Shown piece by piece: positions 24,935-37,300 of a DNA stretch of 64,000 nucleotides (position 1 is the stretch's first letter; every line of letters begins with the position of its first letter). Made by a program: the position numbers and the translations under genes. The notes beneath the pieces are model-generated. The model worked only from the letters and a program-made list of their open reading frames with translations. It ran no database searches and was not told where the DNA came from. Source of the stretch: Artemia franciscana (taxonomy: Eukaryota > Arthropoda > Branchiopoda > Anostraca > Artemiidae); NCBI RefSeq assembly GCF_032884065.1, contig NC_088872.1, forward strand, positions 1,736,001 to 1,800,000, read 5' to 3'.

Positions 24935-25075
24935 GATTGGATTCCAATTTCACGTCGATTTGGCTACAATTGCTGCACGCCATGCAAGGAGGTCTCAAGT
25001 CATATGTTATGCACCGACAAATGACTCAACCGAGGAGTCAAAAGATGACTTCCGTGACACCTTAAGATATTCCAC
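24935..25075 (+). pseudogene. Possible LINE endonuclease scrap
   Basis: The frame around 24990-25060 reads SQVICYAPTNDSTEESKDDF, matching the YAPTND motif followed by acidic residues found in APE endonucleases of RTE/CR1-like LINEs. Nothing upstream or downstream extends it convincingly. Confidence 0.4.
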
Positions 25076-25628
25076 ACCATGTCATGATCTTCGTGATTTG
25101 AGACCTAGATGGAGCTTATCGATGACATTGCCAATGCGCTTCAAGAAGTAATGACATTAATAAACGAAATGAAAATGGCTATCGCTTCCTCAGTTTCGCA
25201 ACCCACAAACGATCCCGTCACTGCTGGTAGCAGTGACATTGAACTGTTCTGTACTCAGCAGGGTATACTCAGATTTTCTTCGAATAGAGGTAGTGGGGGG
25301 ATGACACTACAACTTTAATTGATAGTTTGAATAGATAATAACCGAAAATTCGGAAAGATTTAGGACTTCGGAGGGGGTCAGAACCCTTCGCCACCCCCTG
25401 GATTACTGTGTTTCTATGTAAACATATACACAATGATTTATTTCAGGGGGAGTGAAGTAATAATAAAAGGTCCCCAGATAATTCTAATAAAAAGTGCCCA
25501 GAAATTATCTGGAACATAGGATTGCAGGGTCTCGAGGCACCAATGCGAAGGTGCCTGCTGTTCGTACTAAGTCGACACTCCTGTAATTCTGAAGGACATA
25601 TTAAAATGGATTCTTCGTTTTTTTTCAG

Positions 25629-25836
25629 ACACAAAGCAAACGGACCTACATTGAAGCATATGCAGCAGATGGCGAGTTTTATTCTCAATCGTTATTTTTG
25701 GATACTTTCCAAAAATGGGATGGTATACTGGTCGAGCCAGATCCATTTTATTTTGACGAGTTAAAAAATAAAAAGAGAAACGCAACGCTGATAAACGCAT
25801 GTTTAAGCACATCCAACACTACAGAGAGTATTAGCA
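25629..25836 (+). CDS. Internal exon of a Star-like FkbM-domain protein
   Basis: FkbM domains are S-adenosylmethionine-dependent methyltransferase folds; the insect Star protein carries one and assists EGF-ligand trafficking. The 208-bp segment follows a run of T ending TTTTTTTCAG and is followed by GTAAGTAT. It is open in phase 0: YIEAYAADGEFYSQSLFLD, then WDGILVEPDPFYFDEL and NATLINACLS. These match the family pattern EAGAxDGExxSNTLxLE...W.GLLVEPxP...L...R.....CLS. Aligned with the methyltransferase fold, AADGE is the cofactor loop and the acid in VEPDP ends strand 2. Other exons were not identified. A further exon at 51032 might belong to the same or another gene. Confidence 0.75.
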
Positions 25837-25899
25837 GTAAGTATAAAAAGAGCTTGTTACCGTCAGCGTGAGATATTCATGACTCGAGCCTATCAGAAA

Positions 25900-26390
25900 C
25901 CTTGGCGAAAGTAAAACAGTTCAAAATAGGGATGAAACCTTTTTATTGACAGTGAACAGATATAAAATTTAACTGGATTAACTGGAAAAAAATCTTATTC
26001 AAGAATAATTCCATAAACAGAAATACGGGTGAATTTGGATTGAATTCAATTTGATAATTTACTGAGTTCAAATAAAGTAAATATCACCTCATCTAAAAGC
26101 TATGACCTCTGTCCACCTGGTATGTCAGATAAATCTCATGAACCGGAACCGAAAAGGTCAAAGAGACTCGCTTCCGCTGTTGCATTGAAAAAAATAAGAG
26201 CAATAAACTATATGTAATTAGTTTATTAGGTATAAATTTTGTTTGGTTTTATTCATGTCCTTTAGTTTTACTGCTGATGATGAACACTGTATATGTGTTC
26301 GAAATATCAAGTTAAATTTTGTATATGTTCACTGTCAATAAAAAGGTTTCATCCCTTTTTTTAACTGTTTTACTTTCGTCATGGAAAGGC
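25900..26390. mobile_element. Short element with ~60-bp terminal inverted repeats
   Basis: The left arm (about 25905-25975) contains AGTAAAACAGTTC, GGGATGAAACC and TTTTTATTGACAGTGAACA. The right arm (about 26310-26385) is its reverse complement with few differences. The 330-bp interior shows no ORF. A motif CTGCTGATGATGAACACTG...GTGTTCGAAATATC at 26271-26310 is reminiscent of Penelope-like element termini. Non-autonomous; class undecided. Confidence 0.6.
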
Positions 26391-26940
26391 AGTGTGGTCT
26401 TCGAATCAGAAACCATCAGAAACGTTATCCATCAGAAACCTTATTAAACAAATTAACACTTTTTTTAATCCCAGGGCAGTCATTTGCTATAAACAAATCT
26501 TTCACGTAAACCTATAATACATGATTTCATATCTGACAAACTAAGAATTTAAAAGTAGTTATTGCTAAATTACCATCTAAAGGTTTTTTTCTTAGCACTA
26601 CCCCCTATATTAGACTAACGAGAGCTAAGCCAGTGTTAAAGGTAAAATTTATGTTGCCCCTATTATTTAAAAAAAAGAATTCAATCTGTAATAGTTTAAA
26701 AATAGTCAATATTTTTCAAGCCCTCTTTGGTACCACGGTCTAACAGGCTAGTTATATATACATCTTTATAGTTATATATACATCTTAAATTTTTCAGATG
26801 TGTATATACATCTGATTAGAGAAAATCAGGAATCAAACTTTCGATTAAAAAAAGAGACCTACATTAGCCGTTATGCGGCTTTTGTAGGTGCTAAAGTAAA
26901 ACAAAAAATGAAAGGTGAGCATAAAACAAGCATAAACTGG
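26391..26940. other. AT-rich non-coding sequence with short repeats of ATATACATCT
   Basis: Nothing gene-like. 26748-26815 holds repeated AGTTATATATACATCTT and an inverted copy (AGATGTGTATATACATCT). Confidence 0.5.
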
Positions 26941-26944
26941 TAAC

Positions 26945-27296
26945 CCCTGGTTCCCACTGCTGCGATTTCGCGCAAAATCCTGCGACATGCGACAAATGAT
27001 ACAAATCGTGCGACAAATGACGCAAAACCGTCTGTTTTGCTGCAATGTAATTTCAACTCATACGACAAATCGCATGTGTTGTTCTGATTAAAAAAAAGGA
27101 AAAAAAACTCATAAGCAACAATTTGATGTGATTACAAAGGATCACGAGTTTGAGATCCTGATTTGAATTCTTCTAGAGTTTGTCGCAGCGACGCAAAAGT
27201 CTGCGTTTCTTGGTGAACCTCTATCCGATTCTGTCGTACGTCTGTTCCGCCAGAAAAAAAATCGTGTCGGGATTGATGCAGCAGTGGGAACTATTA
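26945..27296. mobile_element. MITE-like element with short TIRs (GTTCCCACTGCTGC)
   Basis: Left end GGTTCCCACTGCTGCGA at about 26949. Right end TGATGCAGCAGTGGGAAC at about 27274-27291, its inverted repeat. The interior is rich in GCGACAAATG, a sequence style frequent in small DNA transposons. No coding capacity; target duplication not resolved. Confidence 0.6.
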
Positions 27297-27887
27297 GTAA
27301 AACAGATTTGGCACATAATAGCGTAAGAAGCTGCTTATGCTGTTATTGCAGCTTCATAGCTAGCTAGAAGCTGCAGCTGTCATTTGAAGGTGTAGCTGAT
27401 CGAATTTTTACGGACGAACAGCATTGTCAAACTTAACCAAGTTGTCCTTCTTATTTATTTCACTGTGGTAACATTGTTGGAAGTGTGGAACTACGGAAGA
27501 ATATTCATAGTTCTGAAACAACCAAAAGAAAAATGAGAAAATTGACGCTTTCAGGTAATGAAAAGACCTATAATGGGTCAAGGGACAAAAATTATTCTTT
27601 TATTTGAGTGCCCTTGTACTTTAAATCGCAACAGAAAGCTGGTCTCCAACATTTCAATTCTGAACAAGACATTCATGTTTTAGCCTCCCTGTATCTTAAA
27701 AATATTTAACAAGGTCTGCTTCATAGCTTCAATTCATTTCACCCATTTCATGTTATTAACTAAAACATTCAGTTTAAGGTTGGATGAGGGTATGCTACTA
27801 AACAAAATAATGAGATTATTATTGTTATTATTGCGCTAATGTTGGACTTAGTAAATTGGGTCATTATTATTATTAAATAAAAAAAAA
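27297..27887. other. AT-rich non-coding sequence
   Basis: No ORF or repeat family recognised; a short ATTATTATT run occurs near 27815-27880. Confidence 0.5.
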
Positions 27888-29350
27888 ACAAGTTTTTTTT
27901 AAATGAAAGTAAGGAGCAACATTAATACTTCGAACGAACAGAAATTACTCCGTATATGAGAGGGGCTTTTCCTCCTCAACGCCACGTTCTTTACGCTAAT
28001 TTTTGACTCTTTCTCTTGGCTCTATTTTTAAAACAGTAAAAAACTCTAGCGTAAAGAGCGGGGCATTGAGGAGTAAAAGCTCCTTTCATATACGGAGTAA
28101 TTTCTGTTCGTTTTAAGTTATAATGTTGCTCCTTACTTTCATTTAAAAAAAAAGTTGTTTTTTTCTTTTTAATTTCTGGACGTTTTTGAATTAATACATG
28201 TATTGATCATGGCTCTCCGCACATAAATAATTAAAACAAACGTTGCATATTAATTATTTGTAATTAATCATAAGACTTTGAGAAAAAATAACTTTGAGAC
28301 TTTGAGAAAATTTGGGAGGAGGCCAAGTTGACCTCCAATTTTTTGATTACTTAAAAAAGCAACTAGAACTTTTAAATTTTTACAAACGTTTTCATTGGTA
28401 AAAAATATACGTAGCTTGCGAATTAACTTACGTAACGAACTTCTATATTCGTATGTTTTTATAGCGTATATGAGGGGGTTCAACCCTCGTCGATACCTCG
28501 CTCTTTACACTAAAGATTAAATTGTGTCCCAATTCCTTAAGAATGGCCTCTGAATCACAAAGGCCGCAGAATAAATAGTTGAAATTAACTATTTAAGTTA
28601 ATTAAGTAATTAAATTAAATATTTAAAATAGTTAAATACCTTGCTCTTTATACTAAAGCTTAAATTGTGTCCCAATTCCTTAAGAATGACCTCTGAATCA
28701 CAAAGGCCGTAGAATAAATAGTTGAAATTAACTATTTAAGTTCGTTTTAAGTTTTGATGCTGCTCCTTACTTTCAGTTGAAAAAACTTTTCATATTTACT
28801 TTTTATTGTTTTTCTTAAATAGTGCTAAAAGATCCTGCGCCCCCTTATTGAAATTGTCTTCCCCATGAAAAGTTTCTCCATGGAAATATCCTCCCACGTA
28901 ACCCCCCCCCCCCTCAACTATCCCCCTAAACCAAAAAAATCCCCCTGTAAACGTCTGTACACTTCCCAGTGATCATTACTATATGTAAATACAGGCCAAA
29001 GTTTGTAACTTGCAACCCCTCTCACGGGGACTGCGGGGGAGTAAGTCGTCCCTAAAGACATAGTTAAAAGGTTTTTCGACCATGGTGAATAAAATTGCTA
29101 TCTCAGAATTTTGATCCGGTGACTTTGGGGAAAAAACTGAGCGTGGGAGGGGCCCTAGGGGCCCTCTAATTTTTTTCGTCACTTAAAAAGGGCAGTGGAA
29201 CTTTTAATTTCCTTTAGAATGAGACCTCTCTCGACATTCTAGGACCACTGAGTCGATACGATCACGCCTGGGGAAAAAACAACAAACAAAAAATCAAACA
29301 AATAAAAACGCATCCGTGATCTGTCTTCTCGCAAAAAATGCGAAATTCCA
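27888..29350 (+). repeat. Composite foldback repeat (element E), copy 1
   Basis: It opens with a ~270-bp hairpin: left arm 27888-28000 and right arm 28050-28159, loop about 50 bp, arms containing GAAAGTAAGGAGCAAC and ACGAACAGAAATTACTCC. Then block B (GGCTCTCCGCACATAAAT; TTACGTAACGAACTTCTATA), block C (ACCTCGCTCTTTA, AGAATGACCTCTGAATCACA, partly duplicated at 28500-28740) and block D (CCTGTAAACGTCTGTACAC, TTTGTAACTTGCAACCCC, AGTCGATACGATCACG). The order matches the copies at 53215 and 59340. No protein-coding potential seen. Confidence 0.8.
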
Positions 29351-29354
29351 AATT

Positions 29355-29510
29355 TTCAAACAGTTCGTGGTAACGGACTGTAGTAAGGAACGACCCGGCT
29401 CAATAGTAAACGAAACTCTAAAAAAAGGAACTTCGATGCTAAAAGATATATCAAAAGAATCGGATTTTATGCTGATTTTAAATATATAAGTTTGTCATCA
29501 AGGAGGCACA
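29355..29510 (-). repeat. Inverted end of element E
   Basis: AAACAGTTCGTGGTAACGGACTG, then GGAACGACCCGGCTCAATAGTAAACGAAAC: reverse complement of the D-end found at 56060-56115 and 60970-61020. It lies directly after copy 1, back to back. Confidence 0.75.
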
Positions 29511-29559
29511 CTCGTGCCTCTATAAAGAGGCGACACACGACAATGTTAAGCGATCTTCG

Positions 29560-30125
29560 GTTCCAGTGGTCGCAGACGGATGGGGAGGGATGCATTTCGT
29601 AGCCCGAGCTCCAACTAAGAAACCTGCAAAATTTCATCCCCCTCCAACTTTTTCTTCACGGGGAAAATCTGGCCGAAAGTTTCGACCTGTCAACCCAAGC
29701 CCCCCTTTAACGTTGTCCGATCGGACTGAAATTCACAAGTTAAGGTCCCCTAGGGCCCAGGAGCTTATCCGCGAAATTTCAGCTTGATCCGATAACTCCT
29801 TCCCTGTTTTCCAGAAACCACGCATAGCCACTTAAAATTCATTCACTTTTTTTTTCTAGACGCCTACAGGTCACATCCGACATCGGATCTGGGTGTACGA
29901 AGATTCATTCGATGCGGAATTCTCCGAGTAAGTGCCCATGAAAGTTTCGTAGGAAAATCTTAACCCCCCGAAAGTTTCGACCCTCTAACCCCCCTCCACC
30001 CCTTTTAACGTTGTCCGATCGGGCTGAAATTCACAAGTTAAGGTCCCCTACGGCCCAGGAGCTTATCCGCGAAATTTCAGTTGGATCCGATAACTCCTTC
30101 CCTGTTTTCCAGAAACCACCCATTA
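29560..30125. repeat. Two diverged tandem ~300-bp repeats
   Basis: 29690-29826 and 29980-30122 share CTTTTAACGTTGTCCGATCG, GAAATTCACAAGTTAAGGTC, CCCAGGAGCTTATCCGCG and CTCCTTCCCTGTTTTCCAGA. The reading frame at 29566-29787 is a by-product. Confidence 0.8.
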
Positions 30126-30215
30126 GCTATTTAAATTAACGGATTTCTCTCCATAAGAGCCCATGTTAATTTGAAATTTTTAAAAGCTATTGAGAAGTTA
30201 AATTTACAAACATGC

Positions 30216-30287
30216 AAGTTATTAGCTCAGTTGGTAGAGCGTGAGACTTTTAATCCTCTGGTCAAGGGTTCAAGTCCCTTACGGGCG
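30216..30287 (+). tRNA. Degenerate tRNA-Lys(UUU)-like gene, probably a pseudogene
   Basis: TAGCTCAGTTGGTAGAGCG (D arm, A box) at 30223-30241, an anticodon loop CTTTTAA with TTT, and a perfect T arm AAGGGTTCAAGTCCCTT (B box), then ACGGGCG and a T run (pol III terminator) at 30289. Anticodon-stem mismatches and an acceptor stem that does not pair well (5' AAGTTAT against ACGGGCG) argue against a working tRNA. It may be a SINE head. Confidence 0.55.
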
Positions 30288-30310
30288 ATTTTTTTTCACA
30301 ACATCAAAAC

Positions 30311-30560
30311 AATTTTGATAACACCTGGACAGCTTATCATTTGAGAGATAACAGAATATTAGCTTCTTATGAGCAAAAGAAACATTTCGGTCATTCTATC
30401 TATTTTTTTTTTCTATTTTATACAATGATTTAAAAGCGGGGGGGGGGGGCTCCTCTCCTAATTCCTGTACGAGGAGTACAGGAACTATTAAATTACATCC
30501 ACCATGGATTGTAGAAAAACGTACAGAATTAATACGAAAAAAAATTAAACCTGTACAAAA
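30311..30560 (+). repeat. Left ~240-bp direct repeat flanking the Helitron-USP gene
   Basis: Starts TTTTGATAACACCTGGACAG and continues through TTATGAGCAAAAGAAACATT, a T-run, AATGATTTAAAAGCGGGGG, a hairpin CCTGTACGAGGAGTACAGG (30465-30483) and ATTACATCCACCATGGATTG. The right copy begins at 39978 in the same orientation with about 95% identity by eye. The spacing of the two is about 9.67 kb. Confidence 0.85.
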
Positions 30561-30880
30561 GAGTCTTTAAAAGCGGGGGGTTTGCCTCTCCTAATAGTCT
30601 TCTTATAGTCCTAATAGTCTAATAGTCCCATGTTAATTTTTGAAATTCTTAAAAGTTACGAATATCAACATTCAAGTACATCAAAATAATCAGCTCGGCA
30701 CGGCGAGAATGACTGCAAGCATCATAAAAATCCAGCTCCATTCCAGATATTAAATTATGTAATTGGAAATTCTCCTTGATTGGAAATGTTTTCCAAACTG
30801 AACGCAGACGCCATCTAGCATATCAGAAATGAACTTCCTAAACGCCATCTGTCCTTTTTTGAGAGAAAATTTACAATTTA

Positions 30881-31300
30881 TCTAAATAGAATTGTATCAG
30901 TTGAACTTGAGCCAAGCTAGGAAAGAGAGAATTTCTACAGCAGAAGATTAGATTTCCGAAGCTAAGTACCAGACTAGGCTATCTAATCATAATTAATCTT
31001 TCTCTTGCCTCACCTATCTGGATAGAATTGTATCAGCTGAACTTGGGCCAAGTTAGGAAAGAGAGATCTTCTACAGCAGAAGATTAGATTTCCGAAGCTA
31101 AGATAGGCTAAGATAGAAGCTAGATAGGCTATCTATCATCATTAATCTTTCTCTTGCCTCACCTATCTGGATAGAATTGTATTAGCTGAACTTGGGCCAA
31201 GTTAGGAAAGAGAGATCTTCTACAGCAGAAGATTAGATTTCCGAAGCTAAGTACCAGACTAGGCTATCTATCATAGTTAATCTTTCTCTTGCCTCACCAG
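30881..31300 (+). repeat. Triple tandem repeat just upstream of the large ORF
   Basis: Three units (about 30881-31014, 31015-31162, 31163-31300) each run from ATCTGGATAGAATTGTATCAG through GGAAAGAGAG, ACAGCAGAAGATTAGATTTCC to TTAATCTTTCTCTTGCCTCACC. The middle unit has an extra AGATAGGCTAAG stretch. Each unit ends in a pyrimidine-rich tract; only the last continues as CACCAG and so provides an AG acceptor. Confidence 0.9.
31281..31300 (+). other. Candidate 3' splice site before the Helitron-USP ATG
   Basis: TCTTTCTCTTGCCTCACCAG: a strong polypyrimidine tract and CAG ending 12 bp before the ATG at 31313. It suggests a 5' UTR intron. No donor has been identified. Confidence 0.5.
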
Positions 31301-31312
31301 GTCTTTTCTACA

Positions 31313-34300
31313 ATGCCAAGCAAAGCTAGGCAACTAAAGCAGAAAATGAAAAGAAAGTATGATGAGGAAAAACAAGAAATTAGCGAGATAAGAAGGAAAT
31401 ACTACCAGGAAAATAAGGACCGAATCAAGGAGGATGTAAAGAGCCGCTTTCAAACAAATGAGATGGCAAAGGAGCGTAACCAAACAAAAGCTTTGAAAAG
31501 ACATTCCAAACTGTATGCAGCATCACAAGATTATCGCTCAAGGAAAAATCAGGTAAAGCTCACTCAGTACAACAACCACAAGGACAAATTTTCACAACTG
31601 TTTGGTGACTACTACAAGAGAAACAGGGACATCTTGACTGCAAAACTATGGGTGAGAAAAGAGATGAAAAATGGTACACCAACACCCCTGTCGCGAACCA
31701 AACATGGAAAAAATGGTAATAAAGCGCCACCCGCAGCAGAAGCTACCAGCATCTCATTTTCTGCATGCTACTGTCCACGCACAGAACGCCAAGAGTCAGC
31801 AGCATTCAAAAAAGCAGTAGAACACAGAATGAAGAATGATGCAATTTTGTCCCAGAGATCGCGCGTGAAACAAAAGCGACACAGACAGTATTATTTGGGA
31901 AAAGCGCGTAAAGTTCAGAAAATGCAGAATGATTTAAAGGAGATGCAACAAGTTCTGAATATGCACTATTGCAACACGGAAGACTCGAAGGAAGCCATAA
32001 AATTGGAATTTGCACGTGCAAACAATGTCATAGAAATGGCAACAAATTCGCTCGCAAAGCGACATGCGCTTAATGCAGCAAAATGTGAAAAATTTCTCGA
32101 CAACTTGCCAGAAGACGAACCCCCAACCCTCGAAGACTTTACAACAGCTATGGGTAATTTGAGACAACACAGTGAGTACACGGAGCCATATTTTTATGAA
32201 ACGGCCTACACTAACTACGGAACTAATATCTGTCGCGTTTGTAATTCTTTTTCAGACAATGTCTATACGGTTATACCCATCGACGAAGAAGGAAGCGCGA
32301 GATTTTTCCAGCAATCAGAGACTGAGACACCAGTACGACCCAAGCAAAAATGTTCATGCTTACCACCAAGTTGCGCCCCGGGTCGTGCCACTCCGCAACA
32401 AACCAAGCCCAGCAGAATTCACGACGCATGGAAACAATTTCCCTCTCCCAGTTCTAGATTAGAATCCCAGTCCTCACAGGTTTCCCAGACCCGCAGTTTG
32501 CCCGACTGGAATCTGCCGCCCTCTTTTCGCTTTCAGGAAAGTCAGTGTTCTCAGACACAAGATGACGACTTAAGTAGCGAGGATGAAAACGAAAAGTACA
32601 TTCCTCCACGTAAAGAGAAGAAAAATACCAAGAAAGATGATAATGATGATGATGAAGATGTAATACCAGTAACAGTAAGATGGGAGTGTCATGAAGACCT
32701 ATGTAAGTTCAATTTAGACGATATTTATGCTTGTCAACACTTTTTTTCCAGGATGGAGCAGACGAAAACCGACCAACTCCCAACTAATGCATTAATCCCC
32801 TTTTATTTGGAGTCTTTAGATGCATGCAAGAACCCGCTGCGTCGTACAGATAAACTAGGTCACTCACCATTTTGTGCAATCGACACCGGATGCTACAGCT
32901 TTTTGAGACCGATGAGAGCACTCAAACCACATTTTCCAGTGCTGAACCGATTTGTCTGCGACATATACAAGGCCATAGTCAGATGTAAGATCATCGTCAA
33001 GCTGAACATGCTCAAAGCCAAAGGCACACTTAAACAACTGCAAAAAGCAGTCAAAAAGGCCATCACAAGCCTCCAAGAGAGGGGTAAAGCTGACGAATCC
33101 ATGTTCGATCCGCAGCACCGAATTCTCATTGACGAAGAATCCTTAAAACAGGCGTATGGAAAGAATTTGGAAAAAGTGGCAGCCAACCGTGACGAGTATC
33201 CCAGTGTAGCCTGCGACTGTTGCGAAATGCTAAAAATGGGCAAGGACCTGAAAACGCTTCGATCATATACAAACCGAAAAGGCTTTGACGACATGTTGAC
33301 GTCGGTGCTCGAAAAATTTCAGCAAGACTTACCTGAGGAAGAGCGAGAATTGGAAAACGATGCAGGCTGGGTGAACGATATCAAGGACAACTTCAAAGTA
33401 TGCACATACTGCGCAGGGAAAATGACCGACAGCAAAGAGAATGCACGATGCGTGTTCAATAACCTACAGGCGAAGCCCACACCCGACTGCATCAAAGTGC
33501 TCAACCGCTTTGAACTTGCGATGATCAAATTTGTAATGACCTGTGTAACCATTGTACGCTTGGGCCAAGTCACAACCTTCAAAAGACCCAGGACTGAGCT
33601 GACGGATGCACTAAAAGGAAGAATCGTATACTTGCCAATTGACGTTCAAGCAAATGCAGAAGTTCTGCCCGAAAATCTTCTCAATGTAGACAGCTTTGTG
33701 ATTCTCGTTGGAGGTCAGCCCACGTACAGTAAAATAGTCTGGACCAGTGTGATAGATCTGAGGAAAGTCCACGAGGCACTACTCTGGCTCAGAGAAAACA
33801 ACAGACTCTATGCCAACATTAAAGCGTACACAGTACAAGAACTGGAGGAAATTCTTGAAACGCGACTCGCAGAGAAAGAAAAAGGCATCGAAAATCCTCA
33901 ACCTATCCCTGACGAATCAATCCTCAAACGCCTGACAGACAACGCAAAGTCTGAGCTCCTTGAACATTTCTCGGTGCAAGCCATTGATTCAACAGTGCCA
34001 AAAGATTTTATCGAGGACTTTAAAAACAACAAACAGAGTGACGTTGACGAATTTCAGTTTAAAAAAATACAGGGAGACGCGGAAAACATTTTCGACCCGG
34101 ACCTTGACCTGAAAGCATTTCCGCACCTGTTCCCAGACGGTAGTAATGGACTGCAAGAGACTGCCCGCAAATTTAAAATGCGAAACGCAGACTATATCAA
34201 ATGTCGCCTCCTTAGTCGACATCCTCAGTTCAGACTCGACAAAAACTATCTCTTCCACAATTTCCAATTCCAAGAGGTGGCACACATGTGCAACAGCGTG

Positions 34301-37300
34301 AATCATATGCTTCGCACCGTAAAGCCCAAGCAAAACATTGGCGATTTCATGCAGAGACTGCAAAAACGAGACGGAGAAATGGAGGGCAGCCTGTTCTCAG
34401 TTCAGTCAAAGCTAAGAGGCTCGCGTCAGTACTTTCAAGCCCTATCGACAAAGGTAAAATCAATGATCCAACAGGACGGTCCGCCAGCCCTCTTTGTAAC
34501 GCTCTCCTGCGCCGAATGGTACTCTATTGAATTCATAGACTATCTGCGCACGATAAATAAGCATGTACCCGGCGCCGCCAACATGACACCTGCTGAGCTC
34601 ACAGCCATGGACCCAGTTAGCGTCTCAAATCATTTTCACAAAAAATGGCGCGCAATGTTCAACGAACTCATCGACGCCAAAGAGAAACCGATTTTCGGCA
34701 AACTTGCGAACCATTTTTGGCGCATAGAGTACCAGACTCGCGGAGCACCTCACGTACACTGCCTCCTATGGATTGAAGGAGCACCAATTATTGGCAAAGA
34801 TCCTCGTGAAAAGGTACTCGAGTACATAAACAGTATTGCCACGTGCGAGATGCCAGACAAACTAAAGAGTCCGACGCTGCACAAGCTCGTAAACGATCAT
34901 CAGAAACACCGCTGCAACACCTACTGTCGCAGAAAATACAAGAGAGGCAGAAACTGGGTTACCTACTGTCGATTCGGTTTCCCACCCCCAAAACATGATC
35001 TGACTGTTCTCCACGACATACTCAACTGCCTTGCGACAGGACGCGACAAAAAGAAACCGCGAAGACGAATCTATGATTTGAGACGTGACGAACACGAACG
35101 CTACATAAACGACTATCATCCTGCCCTGCTCTTGGCCAATCTCTCCAACGTTGATGTCCAGTACATTGGTCACTTGGGCTCAAAACTGCCCTATTATGTC
35201 ACAGACTACATGACAAAAGCAGAGTCTGCAGAGGTCGATGCAATGTGGGAAGAAGTAAACAACGCGTTCACAAGCCTCGGCCAGAAAGCAATGTCCTTTC
35301 TCCTGAAAACAGTCAAGAATCGCCAAGTTGGCGCCGTTGAAGCAGCAGACAGACTCCTCGGAACAAAGCTGTACAGCATATCGCGCCAGTTTCGCTTCGT
35401 AGATCTATCACGCCACAGTGAACTAAAGAGAACTCTAAAAAAATACCAGGAACTCGAAGAGCTCGCAAAAAATAATCCCGACAGCGAAGACCTCTATGTG
35501 GCGCATTGGGTTGCAGACGTCTATCCAAACAGACCATACGACATGGAAGACATGAGCCTGTTTGAACTGTTAGCCTGGTACGAACGCGAGAGAAAAGGCA
35601 CAGACGAAAAACTACTGCTCAGAGATGGATCCTTTTATTTGCGCAGACGAAAGGAAAAACCCTACGTAATCCAGCACAGGCGCGTGAATCCAGTGGAATC
35701 GGACGAAAAACGCGAGGAATACTATGGCATGCTTCTGAAGCTTTTTAAACCGTGGCGTAAAGAGGAGGACATCTGTTTCGATGGGAAATCCAACCATGAA
35801 ACTTATTGCATCGAGAGCGATAACTATCCCACCATGGTCGAGTATCACGAGCGCTCTGTAGCAAAAGTACGAGAAGAAGAAGAGTTTGAACGCAAAGTAC
35901 GAGAACGTGCAAAAGAACTCGAAGAGAAAGAGAAAGAAGCAGCACTCGAAGAGAACATGGACGACCCACAGAATGCAATTCAAGGCGCCGCCATAGATAG
36001 AGCAGCAGACGCAATGGAAGACCTTGTGAATGCAAATCGACGACTGCTCGACGCCAACACAAAAGAACAAGTGGCAAAAGAATATTTGTCTCTGAATGTT
36101 GACCAGAAACGTGTTGTTGACAAAGTGACGAACGCAGTCAAATCACTCAACAAGACAGCACCACTCCGTATGATTGTCTCAGGATTCGGAGGTACAGGCA
36201 AGTCAGTTGTGATAAAAGTGATTCGAAACATCCTCTGTCATCATTTCAGCAAAGACAAATGTCCCGTCATCGTTATGGCACCCACAGGACTTGCAGCATA
36301 CAGCATCAAAGGAGAAACAATACACAGATGCTTCAGTTTGCCCGTCGATCAAGCAGGAACCTCCAAATACTCTGAACTCTACACTGAGCAACTGCTGACA
36401 CTCAGGGCAATCCTACAGAAAACACATCTCTTCATCATTGACGAAATAAGCATGGTCTCCGCGCTCGCATTCATGTACATCCATCTGCGACTCACAGAAG
36501 TCATGAGCATCAACGCTGTCATGGGAAACGCAAATATGCTAGTCTTTGGCGACTTTCTACAACTCAGACCTGTCTCCGCAAACCCACCGTTCAAGCAACT
36601 CACACGGCTGGAAATAAAAAATCGGATCGGCTCAATGGGAACATTTGATCTCTGGAGTCACTTTGAATATGACGAGCTCACTATTAACATGCGTCAGAAA
36701 ACGGACACAGACTATGCCGACCTTCTCGCAAATATTCGCGTAGGAATTTGCACAGACAACAATCACGAACAGCTACAGCGGCGAAAAATCGAATCTAATC
36801 GCAGAGCAACAAACGAGGAGATTGCCGACAAGTATATCGAACTAGTGGCGCTTGGGAAAACACCAGTCATTCTCATGCCAAGAAACGTAGACTGCAGATC
36901 GATAAACGAAACGCTGCTTGCGAAAACCTCAGACAACATTTCCACCTTCACTGCCATCGATAGACTCTCCACCGTCCTCCGTGACAAGCGTATTGAAGCT
37001 GAGGCTGCAGAAAACGTAAAGAGCTTTGAAAACGACAGCAAACGAACCGCCGGGTCAATTTCTCACCTCAAACTGGCACTCGGCGCTCGCGTCATGCTAC
37101 AGCGAAACGTTAACGTAGAAGAAGGTCTCGTCAATGGTTCCATGGGCTATGTTAAAGGATTCAAGATGACAGCGGCAAATATAGCAGTCGGCATACAAGT
37201 ACAGTTCGACGGACAAGATAAAATCGTGGAAATCGAGCGTGAAACAGTGAAATTCGAGGCTCTCAAAGAGGTGTACTACACACGTAGACAGTTTCCTCTG

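Noticed and set aside
31289..31312. Start of the large ORF at TTG 31289
   Set aside because: It is not an ATG and lies across the candidate splice acceptor; the first ATG at 31313 is preferred.
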